NCBI RefSeq assembly: GCF_002896855.1
Contig: NZ_CP021850.1
Coordinates: forward strand, 1,885,665-1,949,664
Reading direction: 5' to 3'
Length of the DNA stretch: 64,000 bases
From: Clostridium thermosuccinogenes
GTDB taxonomy: Bacteria; Bacillota; Clostridia; Acetivibrionales; DSM-5807
Below the pieces are notes generated by a model. The model was given only the letters and a program-made list of their open reading frames with translations, was not told the DNA's origin and did no database searches. Below are positions 27,056-37,644 of the stretch, one piece after another. Position 1 is the stretch's first letter. Each line of letters opens with the position of its first letter. The translations under genes were made by a program, and so were the position numbers.

Positions 27056-27090
27056 GGGGTATATAGGAGTGTAAAGCTCCTATATACCCC
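27056..27090. terminator. 14-bp perfect hairpin downstream of gap, convergent region
   Basis: GGGGTATATAGGAG (27056-27069) and CTCCTATATACCCC (27077-27090) pair perfectly around a 7-base loop. There is no T-run on either strand, so it may stop or stabilise transcripts from both gap and the convergent transglutaminase operon rather than act as a standard terminator. Confidence 0.55.
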
Positions 27091-27155
27091 GACCATTTGA
27101 TAAGATAAATCTGGAGATGTTAAAATGGAATATCAACTCGATGTGGATTATACAG

Positions 27156-29816
27156 CTACAGCCTGCCTAAAATATACTTTCTGATAAAGTATATTACCTT
27201 GCCCATTTCCCTTAAAGTTTTATCCTTCAGTTTACCATTAAAGTCATATACGATCATTTGGTCGGAAGTGCTGATGTCTACATTGCCATATCTAGCCTTT
27301 ACGAATATCTCCGTAACCCTTTTAAAAGTGTCGGGTTTAAATAGAAGGAGATAGGAATCCACCCTTTCCGCAAACTGGAAGGGAGTTTCTCCGGGTTTTA
27401 TATTCAGCTTCATGGAAGATAAAATTTTCAGATAGTACTTGTATAAATTGATGACACTATCCTTGGGGTTGGATTTCTTAGCCTTAAAAAGCATAACCCG
27501 CCGCCGGAAAGCATTATAGGATATGACCGACAGGGTAAGCAATAATAAGGCTATAATAATAAATATACGGATATCAAATTTTTCCTCATTTTCCTCCGGC
27601 AATTCCACAGGAGTATTGTTTATGACAGGTGCGGCACCTTGCCCGCGAATACCAAGTCTGCTCAAATACTCCATCATCTCCTGCTCGTAGTAGAAGCTGC
27701 TGTCAAAGCTCCTGCCGCTGGATGAATTCCTGTAGAGAATGGGTGAGAACGGTGGAGTGGGTTCGAACTGCAGCCATCCGAATCCTTCAAAATATGCCTC
27801 TACCCAAGCATGGGCCATTTCGTTGGTTACCTTGTAAAGGTTGTCTTTTTCAGGTTTGGCAGGCAAAACATACCCTTCCACATACCTGGCAGGAATGCCG
27901 GCGCATCTTAAAAGCACTGCCATGGAAGAAGCATAATATGTGCAATACCCCTGCCTGGTGTCAAAAAGGAAATAGTCTACAAAGTCAACACCTCTTGGTG
28001 CTTTGGGTGGGGACAGGGTATAAGTAAAGCCGTTGCCTTTAAAAAACTGTTCTATTGCTTTTGCCTTGTCGTAATCATTTTCATAATCCGATGTAATAGA
28101 TAGCGCAAGCTCTTTTACCCTCACGGGAAGGGTGTCAGGAAGCTGAAGATATTTTGATCTTATCATGTCAGCTTTTGCCGAAAGGTTTATTGTCTTTTTC
28201 CTGAGGGATTGAAGGTCTTCAAGCTTATACACAGACAAAGGTTCATCCTGGCCATCAAGATTTATTTCCACATTGATTCTGTTGGAAAAATTAAAATATT
28301 TAGCGACATTGGCAACGGATGCCTCGCCTTCTATTACTTTTACGGTATAACCTATATCTTCATAGAACTTTCTTATAGTATCCAAATCTGTCACTGTCTT
28401 GAGTTCATCATCAATATCAGTCCAGAAGAAGCCTGTGGATCCCTCCGAAATATTCTGGCGATAGATTAAGGGTTTGCCGGATTCGTCCTTGCCTATAACA
28501 TATACTGTGCTATTTTTATCTATCTGGGTAAGCAGGTTTTTATAAAAATCTTTTTTGCTTTTCCTGAGGATATCGCTAAAACCTTCTGCGTAGAAGTTGG
28601 GACTAAAGGCATCCAAAGAGTAAGAAAAACCTTTTCGTGCCGCTTTTTCCAGGAATATTACGCCTTCATTGCCAATATTGGTTTTGGAAGAGCCGGCTGC
28701 CAGGCTTATACCATATGTGTATGGCGGTATAAACATGGATTTGGTTGTGAGGTTCACAAAGCTGACTTCCAGGTGATCATTAAAAAAATACTTTTCGAAG
28801 GATTCATCATCTCCTCCTGTAAAGATCCACATGCCTGTACGCATCTCATCCAAGTCTTCCAGCAATATATTTTCGTTATTGCTGTTATCTTTAGCCCTGC
28901 TATAGCCGCCTATCCAAGAGTAGCCGGTATAGGTTGGGGATATGGCAGCTTTAAGATACAGCGGTCTGGGAGAGTTAACATTCAAAACATGGGTTTTGTC
29001 AAGGTCAACACCTCCGCCTAATCTCCCTTGGCTTCCAAAACCGGAGGATGCCACGGAAAAATATTCAAAACGCCGGGTGCTGAAAAAAGTGCTGTTAAAA
29101 TTATCTATAACAGAATTAATCCTGCTGGTTAAGGCTTTCCAGCCTATCGGTTCATTCAGGGAGGGCAGAAGGGAGGCTGTTAATATTATCACCAAGGACA
29201 GGGGTATGATCTGCAGTGTGAACACGGCAGGACTGGAGTAGCTTTTGGGGTTTTGGCGCAATTTCTTTTCATGGATAAAACGGAAATAATATATCAGTAT
29301 CGAAAACAGGTATATATAAAAGGATGAATAACTCATAAAATACCCCATAATCCACTGGCATACAAAAAGGGCCGTGCTGCCTGTCAGGATTATCAGGAAG
29401 TTGAATCGCTTGCAGGTGAAAACATGCACCAGAAGGGTTATTGGCACAATGAGCAGGAAAACTGTGATGGGCACATAGTTACTTTCCAGCTCGTAATAGC
29501 CTGCAGTGTATCCGTCCAGCCATGTAATGTAATCTTGAATATCCAGTATTTGAGATAAATCCATGCTACTGCTCTGCATATATACTGCCATGGGAACAAC
29601 ACAGATAGTGAGCAGAGCTGATATTACAGTAGTGATCTTATTGTAGAAAGCCAAAGAAAACACCACCGACAAAACGAATACATACATAAATATTCGCATG
29701 GCGTTATAATCATTGAAGTTCAGCGAATGTACCAGGGCATAAACGAGGCTGAAACTCATCAATGAACATAGCATAGTATTGACGATAATATCAAGAACAT
29801 GCTTTTTTATCTTCAT
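27156..29816 (-). CDS. TgpA-like membrane transglutaminase-domain protein
   Basis: An 886-residue membrane protein. The N-terminus has about six membrane helices (residues 10-215). A long extracytoplasmic part carries a transglutaminase-like papain fold: RQGYCTYYASSMAVLLRCAGIPARYVEGYV with the catalytic Cys, then NEMAHAWVEAYFEGFGWLQFEPTPPF with the His. A late membrane helix (IRIFIIIALLLLTLSVISYN) and a cytosolic DUF4129-like tail follow. Proteins of this kind occur with MoxR and DUF58 proteins, as here, and probably modify or cleave surface proteins; the substrate is unknown. It overlaps the DUF58 gene by four bases, so the three genes form one operon. Confidence 0.88.
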   Translation of the reverse strand: MKIKKHVLDIIVNTMLCSLMSFSLVYALVHSLNFNDYNAMRIFMYVFVLSVVFSLAFYNKITTVISALLTICVVPMAVYMQSSSMDLSQILDIQDYITWLDGYTAGYYELESNYVPITVFLLIVPITLLVHVFTCKRFNFLIILTGSTALFVCQWIMGYFMSYSSFYIYLFSILIYYFRFIHEKKLRQNPKSYSSPAVFTLQIIPLSLVIILTASLLPSLNEPIGWKALTSRINSVIDNFNSTFFSTRRFEYFSVASSGFGSQGRLGGGVDLDKTHVLNVNSPRPLYLKAAISPTYTGYSWIGGYSRAKDNSNNENILLEDLDEMRTGMWIFTGGDDESFEKYFFNDHLEVSFVNLTTKSMFIPPYTYGISLAAGSSKTNIGNEGVIFLEKAARKGFSYSLDAFSPNFYAEGFSDILRKSKKDFYKNLLTQIDKNSTVYVIGKDESGKPLIYRQNISEGSTGFFWTDIDDELKTVTDLDTIRKFYEDIGYTVKVIEGEASVANVAKYFNFSNRINVEINLDGQDEPLSVYKLEDLQSLRKKTINLSAKADMIRSKYLQLPDTLPVRVKELALSITSDYENDYDKAKAIEQFFKGNGFTYTLSPPKAPRGVDFVDYFLFDTRQGYCTYYASSMAVLLRCAGIPARYVEGYVLPAKPEKDNLYKVTNEMAHAWVEAYFEGFGWLQFEPTPPFSPILYRNSSSGRSFDSSFYYEQEMMEYLSRLGIRGQGAAPVINNTPVELPEENEEKFDIRIFIIIALLLLTLSVISYNAFRRRVMLFKAKKSNPKDSVINLYKYYLKILSSMKLNIKPGETPFQFAERVDSYLLLFKPDTFKRVTEIFVKARYGNVDISTSDQMIVYDFNGKLKDKTLREMGKVIYFIRKYILGRL

Positions 29817-31018
29817 AGTTTAGACTCCAGTGCCAGTTTAATATCATCATTAACCTCCAACCGGTAAACGGAAACACCGATGTCGGTCAGAAACTCCGTT
29901 ATGCTGGCGATATCCGGATTTATTCCACTCTTTAGGGTGTCAGAGGATATGTAGATTATATTTACATCATAACCGTTATGACGTATCTTGTAAATCTGAT
30001 TATATAAATCATAGTTTAAATCTGCTGTAAATATGAAAACATCTGTCTTTTTAATGCTGCCGGCCCAAAATAGTTCCATAACGTCGGTAATCGCAACACT
30101 TTGATCAAAGCGAATCTGGGCCAACTCTTTGTATATCCTTTCAAAGTCCGACGGAGCTTTGGCTTCCAGATTTACTATATCCTTCGTGCAATATACAAGA
30201 TCCACCGGTATCCAGTTATATAGGCAATAGCGAATTACAGCAACAGCAGATTCTATAAGTTTGTCCTCTACAATGACCTGGTTTTCCATAGGGCCTTCAA
30301 TTCTATTCAAATCAAGGAAAATCGTTGCTACCGTCCGGGAAGTTCCCTGGAAGGTTTTAACATAAAGCTCATCCATTTTAGCGCTCAGCTTCCAGTGTAT
30401 TCTCTTCATGGTATCACCATAGGAATATCTCCGGATATCGGATATGGTCGTAAAATCTTCATACAGAGAATTAATAAGGGTATGAGTATCCGAAAGGAAA
30501 CTGGTCCTTAGGTGAAATATATCCAGATAAACAATCTTTGGGTAAATTATGATCTCCTTTGTCTCTTTGATATTGAACCTGAGTCTGAACATGCCAAGCA
30601 AATCTTCGAACTCAACGGAACTAAGCCCAATAGCAAATACTCCTCTGTACTTGCATTCCAGTTCATAGGAAAAAGATGTCTTTTCTCCGGGCAAAAGGGA
30701 AAAACTCTCCTCTTGTAATTGCCCGGCTAAAAAGGTGCTGCTTATATGGAAGTTTATTTTAACATAAGGGTAGTAAAGAGGTCCTTCATTATTTATATTA
30801 AGCCTGTATTTGAGTTTATCGCCTTTTAAAACATACTTGCCGTCCACCGACTGAATATATTTAAAGCTCGCAAACAAAACCAAGGTGTATAAGAAGGAGA
30901 AAAGCGGAAGTAAAAGCGTTATAAACAGCAGCATATAAGGTATCTTGCCGCCATAAAAATTTGCAAACAATACGGATAGCACCAGCAATATGCCGTAAAT
31001 CAACCTATTAACCGCCAT
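29813..31018 (-). CDS. DUF58-family protein
   Basis: A 401-residue protein with two N-terminal membrane helices (residues about 7-25 and 28-50), a beta-sandwich region, and the DUF58 signature DIRRYSYGDTMKRIHWKLSAKMDELYVKTF followed by a von Willebrand A-like fold (TVATIFLDLNRIEG). DUF58 proteins work with MoxR ATPases encoded beside them. The gene starts one base from the MoxR stop and overlaps the transglutaminase gene, typical of the MoxR-DUF58-TgpA operon. The exact role is unknown. Confidence 0.9.
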   Translation of the reverse strand: MAVNRLIYGILLVLSVLFANFYGGKIPYMLLFITLLLPLFSFLYTLVLFASFKYIQSVDGKYVLKGDKLKYRLNINNEGPLYYPYVKINFHISSTFLAGQLQEESFSLLPGEKTSFSYELECKYRGVFAIGLSSVEFEDLLGMFRLRFNIKETKEIIIYPKIVYLDIFHLRTSFLSDTHTLINSLYEDFTTISDIRRYSYGDTMKRIHWKLSAKMDELYVKTFQGTSRTVATIFLDLNRIEGPMENQVIVEDKLIESAVAVIRYCLYNWIPVDLVYCTKDIVNLEAKAPSDFERIYKELAQIRFDQSVAITDVMELFWAGSIKKTDVFIFTADLNYDLYNQIYKIRHNGYDVNIIYISSDTLKSGINPDIASITEFLTDIGVSVYRLEVNDDIKLALESKL

Positions 31019-31019
31019 A

Positions 31020-31961
31020 TCAATCCACCACAGGCACTTTAATGCTGTCTACTATTGAAGCAAGTATGTCACGTGTAGATATTTTCTTAAGCTTTGCTTC
31101 CTGCTTCAGAATTATTCTATGGGATAAGACTGGAAACACCATTTTTTTGATGTCATCAGGGATCACGTAGCTGCGCTTGTTGTAAAACGCCCATGCCTGG
31201 GATGCCCTGAAAAGGGAAAGGGAACCCCTGGGGCTTGCTCCGAGCAAAACATCCGGCTGCCTTCTCGTTTGGCTTACTATATCAACTATATAATCCTTAA
31301 GGCTTTTATCCACATGCACATTTTTGACATTTTCCTGCAGGCTGATTATATCCTGGCTGTCGGCTACCGGCGTCAGGGTTTCAAGGGGGTTAGATGTGCA
31401 AAACCTTGAAAGTATCATGCTTTCTTCATTGGCAGAGGGATACCCGAGGGAGACCTTCATAAAAAACCTGTCCAGCTGAGCTTCGGGCAAAGGAAAGGTT
31501 CCCAGGTACTCCACCGGGTTCTGGGTAGCCATAACCATGAATGGTTTGGGAACTTTGTATGTTGCGCCGTCCACGGTTACCTGACCTTCTTCCATAACCT
31601 CCAGCAGGCTGGCCTGGGTTTTAGGGGAAGTCCTGTTGATTTCATCGGCTAAGATAATCTGGCTCATGATCGCACCAGGCCTGAACTCAAAATCCCCAGT
31701 TTTCTGATTGAAAACCGAAAAGCCTGTGATATCTGAAGGAAGTATGTCAGGCGTGAACTGAATCCTCTTGAATGAAGCGTTGATCGATTTCGCCATGGCG
31801 GAAACCAGACTGGTTTTACCAACACCGGGAACATCCTCAATCAATACATGACCATTGCAGACAAGGGCTAGAAGTAAAAGCTCGATGGAATCTCTTTTGC
31901 CGATTATTACTTTCTCGATATTGTCCACAATCTTACCTAGAACCTCATCAGTTGTATACAT
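31020..31961 (-). CDS. MoxR-family AAA+ ATPase
   Basis: About 313 residues. Walker A is EDVPGVGKTSLVSA; the Walker B and sensor region is ILADEINRTSPKTQASLLEVMEEGQVTVDG; MATQNPVEYLGTFPLPEAQLDRFFMK follows, typical of MoxR chaperone-like ATPases. It probably activates or assembles its DUF58 and transglutaminase partners at the membrane. The frame is open to 32021, but the start at 31961 (MYTTDEVLG) is preferred because GAGGAG lies 6-7 bases upstream and the longer N-terminus is not family-like. First gene of the operon. Confidence 0.92.
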   Translation of the reverse strand: MYTTDEVLGKIVDNIEKVIIGKRDSIELLLLALVCNGHVLIEDVPGVGKTSLVSAMAKSINASFKRIQFTPDILPSDITGFSVFNQKTGDFEFRPGAIMSQIILADEINRTSPKTQASLLEVMEEGQVTVDGATYKVPKPFMVMATQNPVEYLGTFPLPEAQLDRFFMKVSLGYPSANEESMILSRFCTSNPLETLTPVADSQDIISLQENVKNVHVDKSLKDYIVDIVSQTRRQPDVLLGASPRGSLSLFRASQAWAFYNKRSYVIPDDIKKMVFPVLSHRIILKQEAKLKKISTRDILASIVDSIKVPVVD

Positions 31962-32330
31962 AAGACTCTCCTCTTGATAATATCGACTTGCAGCATATAT
32001 CACGGAATAGAGAATCAACAAGCCCCTCTGGCAAGGAGAAAGTAATTCATCTTTCGGATGCCGCAGGAATTAAGAGTTTAATCGATTGCATATTCGCTTT
32101 ATGGAAATTATTTATCACTGTTAATATGGTAAGCATAAAATAAACCTATATTTTGCTTTTAATCCAATTATATATTAAAAGGACTTAAAATTCAATCTTT
32201 TGCGGATAATTTATGTTATCCGTTTATCCATAAAGCTATTTTGTTAAATGGTACGAATTAAACAGCTTAACTTCTGTTAGTATTGGTAATTTACCGCTGT
32301 GTTGGCTTCGCTGCCGCAAGGTCTGCGGAA
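31962..32330. other. Intergenic stretch between ldh and the MoxR operon
   Basis: This 369-base, AT-rich stretch must hold the end of ldh and the promoter of the MoxR operon, both on the minus strand. I see no clear consensus promoter, no U-run terminator and no convincing small gene; a short stem CCGCA/TGCGG lies near 32315-32330. Confidence 0.4.
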
Positions 32331-33281
32331 CTACAATTTAAGTTTGCCGGCGATCTCCTTCAGGGAATTGGCGGATTTCTTCAAGAGTTCCATTTCCGTA
32401 TCATCCAAAGGCATATCCAATATTCTGACTATACCGCTATGGTTTACCACTGTGGGCAAGCTAAGGCATATGTCATTAATGCCGTATTGACCTTCCAGCA
32501 GGCTTGATACCGTAAGTATGGAGTTTTCATTTCTTAATATCGCCTCCACAATCCTCCGGACGGCCAGAGCGACGGCATAATATGTGGCCCCTTTCTTTTC
32601 AATAATTTTGTAAGCTGCATTTTTTACTTCATTATATATGTCCTGCCTTCTTATGTTTTCAGGACAATTGCGGCAGTCTTCGCAGTATTTGTCCATAGGT
32701 ATGTTTCCTATGCTGGCAGTGCTCCAGGCGGCAACTTCCGTATCTCCATGCTCACCAATAATATAAGCGTGCACATTTCTTGTATCGATATTGACATGGT
32801 CTCCAATGAGGTATCTGAGCCTTGCGGTATCTAAAACCGTACCCGAACCAATAACCCTGTTTTTAGGGAATCCTGAAATCTTGTATGTTACATAGGTGAG
32901 AATATCCACAGGGTTGGTCACAACTAATAGGATACAGTCAGTGTTATATTTCAAAATTTCTCCTATAATGCTTTTGAAGATTTCCGTATTTTTATATACA
33001 AGGTCTATTCTTGTTTCTCCCGGCTTTTGATTGGCGCCGGCGGAGATTATTATAATATCGGAACCGGCGCAGTCGCTGTATGATCCCTGATAAATCTTGA
33101 CAGGCCTTACAAAGGGCATGCCATGGTTCATATCCATTACCTCGCCTTCGGCCTTGTCTTTGTTTATATCAATCAAAACTATCTCAGAAACCAGTCCGCT
33201 CAGCATCAGGGTATAAGCTGTTGTCGAGCCTACGAAGCCTGCTCCTACAACTGTGATCTTTTTTGGTGTAATTTCATGCAT
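32331..33281 (-). CDS. ldh: L-lactate dehydrogenase
   Basis: About 316 residues; converts pyruvate and NADH to L-lactate, a fermentation end step in the cytosol. Seen: [13 protein letters not shown] (dinucleotide fold), Asp38 for NAD, the mobile loop NQKPGETR with the substrate-binding Arg, [11 protein letters not shown], and IIGEHGDTE with catalytic His178. It is LDH rather than malate dehydrogenase because of the glutamine in the NQKPGETR loop. Start 33281 (MHEITPKK) has AAAGGAGGT 8 bases upstream; the longer frame from 33302 would include that site. A monocistronic unit divergent from cinA. Confidence 0.93.
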   Translation of the reverse strand: MHEITPKKITVVGAGFVGSTTAYTLMLSGLVSEIVLIDINKDKAEGEVMDMNHGMPFVRPVKIYQGSYSDCAGSDIIIISAGANQKPGETRIDLVYKNTEIFKSIIGEILKYNTDCILLVVTNPVDILTYVTYKISGFPKNRVIGSGTVLDTARLRYLIGDHVNIDTRNVHAYIIGEHGDTEVAAWSTASIGNIPMDKYCEDCRNCPENIRRQDIYNEVKNAAYKIIEKKGATYYAVALAVRRIVEAILRNENSILTVSSLLEGQYGINDICLSLPTVVNHSGIVRILDMPLDDTEMELLKKSANSLKEIAGKLKL

Positions 33282-33385
33282 CGTAATACCTCCTTTTGTC
33301 AATTTTTCTAATTTATAATTACCACCAAAATAAAGCTATAATCTTGATCCCTGCATATAAGTTTTTATTTAAATATGGATAATTA

Positions 33386-33394
33386 TGATATAAT
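33386..33394 (+). promoter_or_regulatory. Extended -10 promoter of cinA
   Basis: TGATATAAT contains TATAAT (33389-33394) with the TGN extension, 75 bases before the cinA start. No good -35 is seen at the usual distance, as expected for extended -10 promoters. Confidence 0.6.
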
Positions 33395-33468
33395 AATTGA
33401 AGCAGCGATCACTATAGTTGCATTTATTATATGCAATTTTCATTCTAATTAAAAGAAAGGGATTTCAT

Positions 33469-34704
33469 ATGAATGCGGAAATTTTAGCAGTCGGAACCGA
33501 GCTTTTAATGGGGCAGATTGCAAATACCAATGCCCAATATATATCAGGCCGTCTTCCTGAGGTTGGGGTTAATGTATATTACCACAGTGTAGTGGGGGAT
33601 AATCCTAAAAGGCTTAAGGATTGTCTTGAGATAGCGTTAAAGCGCTCTGATGCCGTAATTATGACAGGAGGCCTGGGGCCTACCCAAGATGACCTTACCA
33701 AGGAGACTGTAGCTGAAACCCTTGGAAAGAAGCTTGTACTGCATGAGGAAAGCCTTAAGAAAATAGAGGAATACTTTGCGAAGACCAACCGGCCGATGGC
33801 AAAGAATAATATCAAGCAAGCCTACCTGCCGGAAGGCTGCATCGTCATCAGCAACAACAACGGCACAGCTCCCGGGTGTATTATTGAGTCCGGGGGAAAG
33901 GTTGTAATAATGCTTCCGGGGCCGCCGTCAGAGATGAAACCTATGTTTGAGGATACCGTTATACCTTATTTTTTAAATAAAGCAAAGAGCATGCTGGTTT
34001 CAAAGCATATAAGGATGATCGGCATCGGCGAGTCGGCTATGGAAGAAAAGATAATGGATTTGATACAGAATCAGACAAATCCCACTATTGCTCCCTATGC
34101 CAAGGAAGGGGAGGTTACGCTCCGCATCACGGCCAACTGCAGCAGCCGGGAGGAAGGAGAAGGGTTGATAGCCCCTGTGGTGGACGAGATCAGAAAAAGG
34201 CTGGGGAATACCATCTATTCCTTGGAAGACAAACCACTCTATGCAGTGGTGGGAGAAATGCTTATCGAAAAGAACATAACCATAGCACTGGCTGAATCTT
34301 GCACTGGAGGTTTGATTGCGGAGATGCTGACCAATGTGCCCGGAATCTCCCGGGTTTTTGACAGGGGTATAGTATCTTACAGCAACCAGTCGAAGGTGGA
34401 ATGCTTGGGAGTAAATCCCGAAACAATACAGAGGTTCGGCGCTGTAAGCCGGGAAACTGCAGTGGAAATGGCAAGGGGAATAAAAGAAAGGTCCGGAACG
34501 GATATAGGATTGTCTGTTACCGGCATAGCAGGCCCGGGGGGTGGCACGCCGCAAAAACCCGTCGGCCTTGTATATATAGCCCTGGCATATGGGGATCAAG
34601 TTGAGTGCAGAGAGTTAAGGCTCATGGGAAACAGAGCAAAAATAAGGAATATCACTGCCCTTAACGCCCTCGATATGATACGGCTGCATATCATGAATCA
34701 ATAA
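33469..34704 (+). CDS. cinA: CinA: competence/damage-inducible protein, NMN amidohydrolase
   Basis: About 411 residues in two domains: an N-terminal MoCF-like pyrophosphatase ([55 protein letters not shown]; residues 1-165) and a C-terminal nicotinamide-nucleotide amidase ([48 protein letters not shown]; from about 255). The family salvages NMN from pyridine-nucleotide breakdown and is often next to recA, which lies two genes downstream here. Start ATG 33469 has GAAAGGG 6 bases upstream; the frame open to 33418 lacks a ribosome site. Confidence 0.95.
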   Translation: MNAEILAVGTELLMGQIANTNAQYISGRLPEVGVNVYYHSVVGDNPKRLKDCLEIALKRSDAVIMTGGLGPTQDDLTKETVAETLGKKLVLHEESLKKIEEYFAKTNRPMAKNNIKQAYLPEGCIVISNNNGTAPGCIIESGGKVVIMLPGPPSEMKPMFEDTVIPYFLNKAKSMLVSKHIRMIGIGESAMEEKIMDLIQNQTNPTIAPYAKEGEVTLRITANCSSREEGEGLIAPVVDEIRKRLGNTIYSLEDKPLYAVVGEMLIEKNITIALAESCTGGLIAEMLTNVPGISRVFDRGIVSYSNQSKVECLGVNPETIQRFGAVSRETAVEMARGIKERSGTDIGLSVTGIAGPGGGTPQKPVGLVYIALAYGDQVECRELRLMGNRAKIRNITALNALDMIRLHIMNQ

Positions 34705-34732
34705 TTAATATTTGATATCAGGAGGAAAAGTT

Positions 34733-36331
34733 TTGAAGGAATCACAGAAGAAAAAACTGACCGGAGCTGCAATTGTTGTTATGTCAGCCATAATAGTAAG
34801 CAGGATAACCGGTTTTCTTAGGACGACGCTCATTTCCAACTTGTTGGGGTCAAAAATGGAAACCGATGCTTTCTACATGGCCTTCAGCATAACAGACCTC
34901 ATGTATAACCTGCTGGTAGGCGGGGCGATTTCTGCTGCTTTGATTCCGGTGCTGACGGGATATATAGCCAAAAAAGATGAGGAAGATGGCTGGAAAGCGG
35001 TGGGGACGTTTATAAATGTAATTTTCATGGCAATGATAATCATCAGCGCCATAGGAATCGTATTTTCACCGGGAATTGTGGATTTTATGGCCAAAGGTTA
35101 TACGGAAGAAGCAAAGCAGCTCACAGTCAGACTGGTTCGGATATTGTTTCCTTCCGTTTCATTTTTGATGCTGGCCGGACTGGTTAACGGCGTTCTGAAC
35201 TCATATCAGAAATTTGCAGCCGCAGCCTATGGTCCATCATTATATAACCTGGGAAGCGCCTTGAGCGTCCTGATGTTCAGCAGGTTTGGCGTGGAAAAGG
35301 TGGCCTTGGGGTTTATGGGCAGCGCCCTTTTTTATTTTTTATTTCAGCTGTCCTTTGCCATTAAAAATATGAAATATTACAGGCCGGTAATTAAAATAAG
35401 GCATGCCGGTTTTCAAAGGTTATTCAGGCTGGCTGTGCCTTCCCTGCTGGCATCCTCGATTACCCAAATTAATTTGCTGATTCTGAACAAGTTTACTTCG
35501 GGTTTTTCCAGCGGAAGCGTAACGGCTTTGAGAAATGCCAATGATACCTGGCAGCTTCCTTACGGAGTGTTTGCCATGGGCATGGGTATGGCTTTGCTTC
35601 CTGCCATGTCAGAGAAGTCTGTGCTGGACCAGAAGGAAGATTTCAGCAGAATCGTGAGCAAAGGTTTAAAAACGGTTCTTATGCTGAATATTCCCTCCAC
35701 TGTGGGCTTGATGATTTTGAATGTTCCTGTGATAAGTGCAATTTATAAATGGTCGGACAAGGTTGACATCGCCTTGACCGGAAGGATATTGATTTTTTAT
35801 TCCATTGCCCTTATTACCCAGTCGATGCTGGCCATAATCAACAGAGCTTTTTATGCGATAAACGATACCAAAACACCTTTATATGTAGGCACAATAACCA
35901 TCGCGGCAAATGCTTTGCTGTGCCAGTTTTTCAACAGCATGACAAATCTTGAGGTGGCAGGGATTGCATTGGCTTACTCCCTGTCCAGCATGCTCAATGC
36001 CAGCATGCTGATGTTTAAGCTGGAGAAGAAAACAAAATCACTGAACATCGGACAACTTATGAACTTCATTATAAAGGTTGCCCTCGCTTCAGTTGTCATG
36101 GGTATGGTGCTTGCAGTGATGGATCATTTCGCTGTGGTGGATTTCCTCAGGCCTTTCAGCATTAAGTCAAAAATAGGCGAGCTCGTATACCTGATGATGG
36201 AGATCTCGGTCGGAGCACTGGTGTTCTTTATCACTGCCATGTTGTTAAAGGTTGATGAAGCTGTTGAGATATTTAAAACTGCAATGGAGAAAATGGCGCA
36301 AGGTTATAGAAAAATTTCGAAAATATTTTAA
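34733..36331 (+). CDS. murJ: MurJ/MviN-family lipid II flippase
   Basis: About 532 residues with roughly fourteen membrane helices of the MOP superfamily. The N-terminal pattern AAIVVMSAIIVSRITGFLRTTLISNLLGSKMETDAFYMAFSITDLMYNLLVGGAISAALIPVLT matches MurJ, which flips lipid II across the membrane for peptidoglycan synthesis. TTG 34733 is the start: AGGAGG (34720-34725) lies 7 bases before it, whereas the in-frame TTG at 34712 lies before that site. It follows cinA by 28 bases. It could be one of several MviN-type paralogues, common in clostridia, so the essential role is not certain. Confidence 0.9.
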   Translation: MKESQKKKLTGAAIVVMSAIIVSRITGFLRTTLISNLLGSKMETDAFYMAFSITDLMYNLLVGGAISAALIPVLTGYIAKKDEEDGWKAVGTFINVIFMAMIIISAIGIVFSPGIVDFMAKGYTEEAKQLTVRLVRILFPSVSFLMLAGLVNGVLNSYQKFAAAAYGPSLYNLGSALSVLMFSRFGVEKVALGFMGSALFYFLFQLSFAIKNMKYYRPVIKIRHAGFQRLFRLAVPSLLASSITQINLLILNKFTSGFSSGSVTALRNANDTWQLPYGVFAMGMGMALLPAMSEKSVLDQKEDFSRIVSKGLKTVLMLNIPSTVGLMILNVPVISAIYKWSDKVDIALTGRILIFYSIALITQSMLAIINRAFYAINDTKTPLYVGTITIAANALLCQFFNSMTNLEVAGIALAYSLSSMLNASMLMFKLEKKTKSLNIGQLMNFIIKVALASVVMGMVLAVMDHFAVVDFLRPFSIKSKIGELVYLMMEISVGALVFFITAMLLKVDEAVEIFKTAMEKMAQGYRKISKIF

Positions 36332-36359
36332 ATTTTTGTAAAAAAATGCAAAAGTAATA

Positions 36360-36409
36360 TTGACACTAAAATCCTTATAATATATAATTGATTTAAGAAC
36401 AGATGTTCG
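36360..36409 (+). promoter_or_regulatory. recA promoter with LexA (SOS) box
   Basis: TTGACA (36360-36365), 17 bases, TATAAT (36383-36388): a perfect promoter. Nine bases later GAAC-AGAT-GTTC (36397-36408) matches the Firmicute LexA/DinR box pattern, covering the start of transcription. recA is therefore under SOS repression. Confidence 0.9.
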
Positions 36410-36439
36410 TTAATTTCTCTAAGGAGGAAATATGTTGAT

Positions 36440-37495
36440 ATGATTGAGAAGAAAAAGGCACTGGAAATGGCATTGGGGCAGATTGAAAAACAGTTCGGCA
36501 AAGGAGCTGTTATGAAGCTGGGAGAAAATGCCCATATGAATGTGGAGGCTATCCCGACCGGAGCTCTTGGTCTGGATATTGCCCTGGGTGTAGGTGGCGT
36601 TCCCAGGGGAAGGATAGTAGAGATATATGGGCCGGAGTCCTCCGGTAAAACCACTGTTGCGCTGCATATAATTGCAGAAGCGCAGAAAGCAGGCGGAGAT
36701 GCAGCGTTTATTGATGCGGAGCATGCTCTGGATCCGGTTTATGCCAAAAATTTAGGTGTTGATATAGATAATCTGATAGTTTCCCAGCCTGATACAGGCG
36801 AACAGGCGCTGGAAATTGCGGAAGCCTTGGTAAGAAGCGGAGCTATCGATGTTATTGTAATAGACTCTGTGGCAGCTTTGGTTCCGAAAGCAGAGATAGA
36901 CGGAGAGATGGGCGACGCTCATGTGGGCTTGCAGGCAAGACTAATGTCGCAGGCTTTAAGAAAGCTGGCAGGGGTTATAAGCAAGTCAAAAACTACTGCT
37001 GTGTTCATAAACCAGTTGAGGGAAAAGGTTGGTGTCATGTTTGGAAACCCGGAAACTACCCCCGGTGGAAGGGCTCTGAAGTTCTATGCATCGGTAAGGC
37101 TTGATGTCAGAAAGATAGAGACCATCAAGCAGGGCAGCGATATGATAGGAAGCAGAACGAGGGTTAAGGTGGTTAAAAACAAGGTGGCGCCGCCGTTTAG
37201 AGAGGCAGAATTTGATATAATTTACGGCGAAGGCATATCAAAGGAAGGAAACATCCTGGATGTGGGTGTAAACCTGGATATAATCAACAAGAGCGGATCA
37301 TGGTTCTCTTATAATGGTCAGAGGATTGGACAGGGCAGAGAGAATGTGAAGCAGTTCCTTAAGGAGAATAAAGATATCGCTGCCGAAATAGAAGCAAAAA
37401 TCCGGGAGTTTTATAAAAACTCGACGGTGAATTCCTTTTCCGCAACCGAGCCTATAAGCACGGATGACGATGAAATGCCGGAAAGCGATGAATAA
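36440..37495 (+). CDS. recA: Recombinase RecA
   Basis: A 351-residue DNA recombinase that forms filaments on single-stranded DNA and triggers LexA cleavage. Seen: Walker A GPESSGKT (64-71), [61 protein letters not shown] (DNA-binding L2 region) and an acidic C-terminal tail ([10 protein letters not shown]). The length is normal. TAAGGAGG precedes the start. recX follows 150 bases later. Confidence 0.98.
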   Translation: MIEKKKALEMALGQIEKQFGKGAVMKLGENAHMNVEAIPTGALGLDIALGVGGVPRGRIVEIYGPESSGKTTVALHIIAEAQKAGGDAAFIDAEHALDPVYAKNLGVDIDNLIVSQPDTGEQALEIAEALVRSGAIDVIVIDSVAALVPKAEIDGEMGDAHVGLQARLMSQALRKLAGVISKSKTTAVFINQLREKVGVMFGNPETTPGGRALKFYASVRLDVRKIETIKQGSDMIGSRTRVKVVKNKVAPPFREAEFDIIYGEGISKEGNILDVGVNLDIINKSGSWFSYNGQRIGQGRENVKQFLKENKDIAAEIEAKIREFYKNSTVNSFSATEPISTDDDEMPESDE

Positions 37496-37644
37496 AACCG
37501 ACATTAATATAGAATTTTACTGATGGTACTTCTTCATTGATGATAAAATGTATAACTAAATGTAGGAGCTGGTGGTCGAAATTATGATGAGCATTATTTT
37601 GAAAACCATGCTCCTGTTTTGTTTCAATAAAAAAGGAGGACGCG

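Noticed and set aside
27629-28027. 132-codon plus-strand frame inside the transglutaminase gene
   Set aside because: Antisense to the catalytic Cys/His region of the transglutaminase domain; Cys/Trp/Arg-rich, which is typical of an antisense frame.
34000-34599. 199-codon minus-strand frame inside cinA
   Set aside because: Antisense to conserved CinA motifs; composition is unlike any protein family I know.
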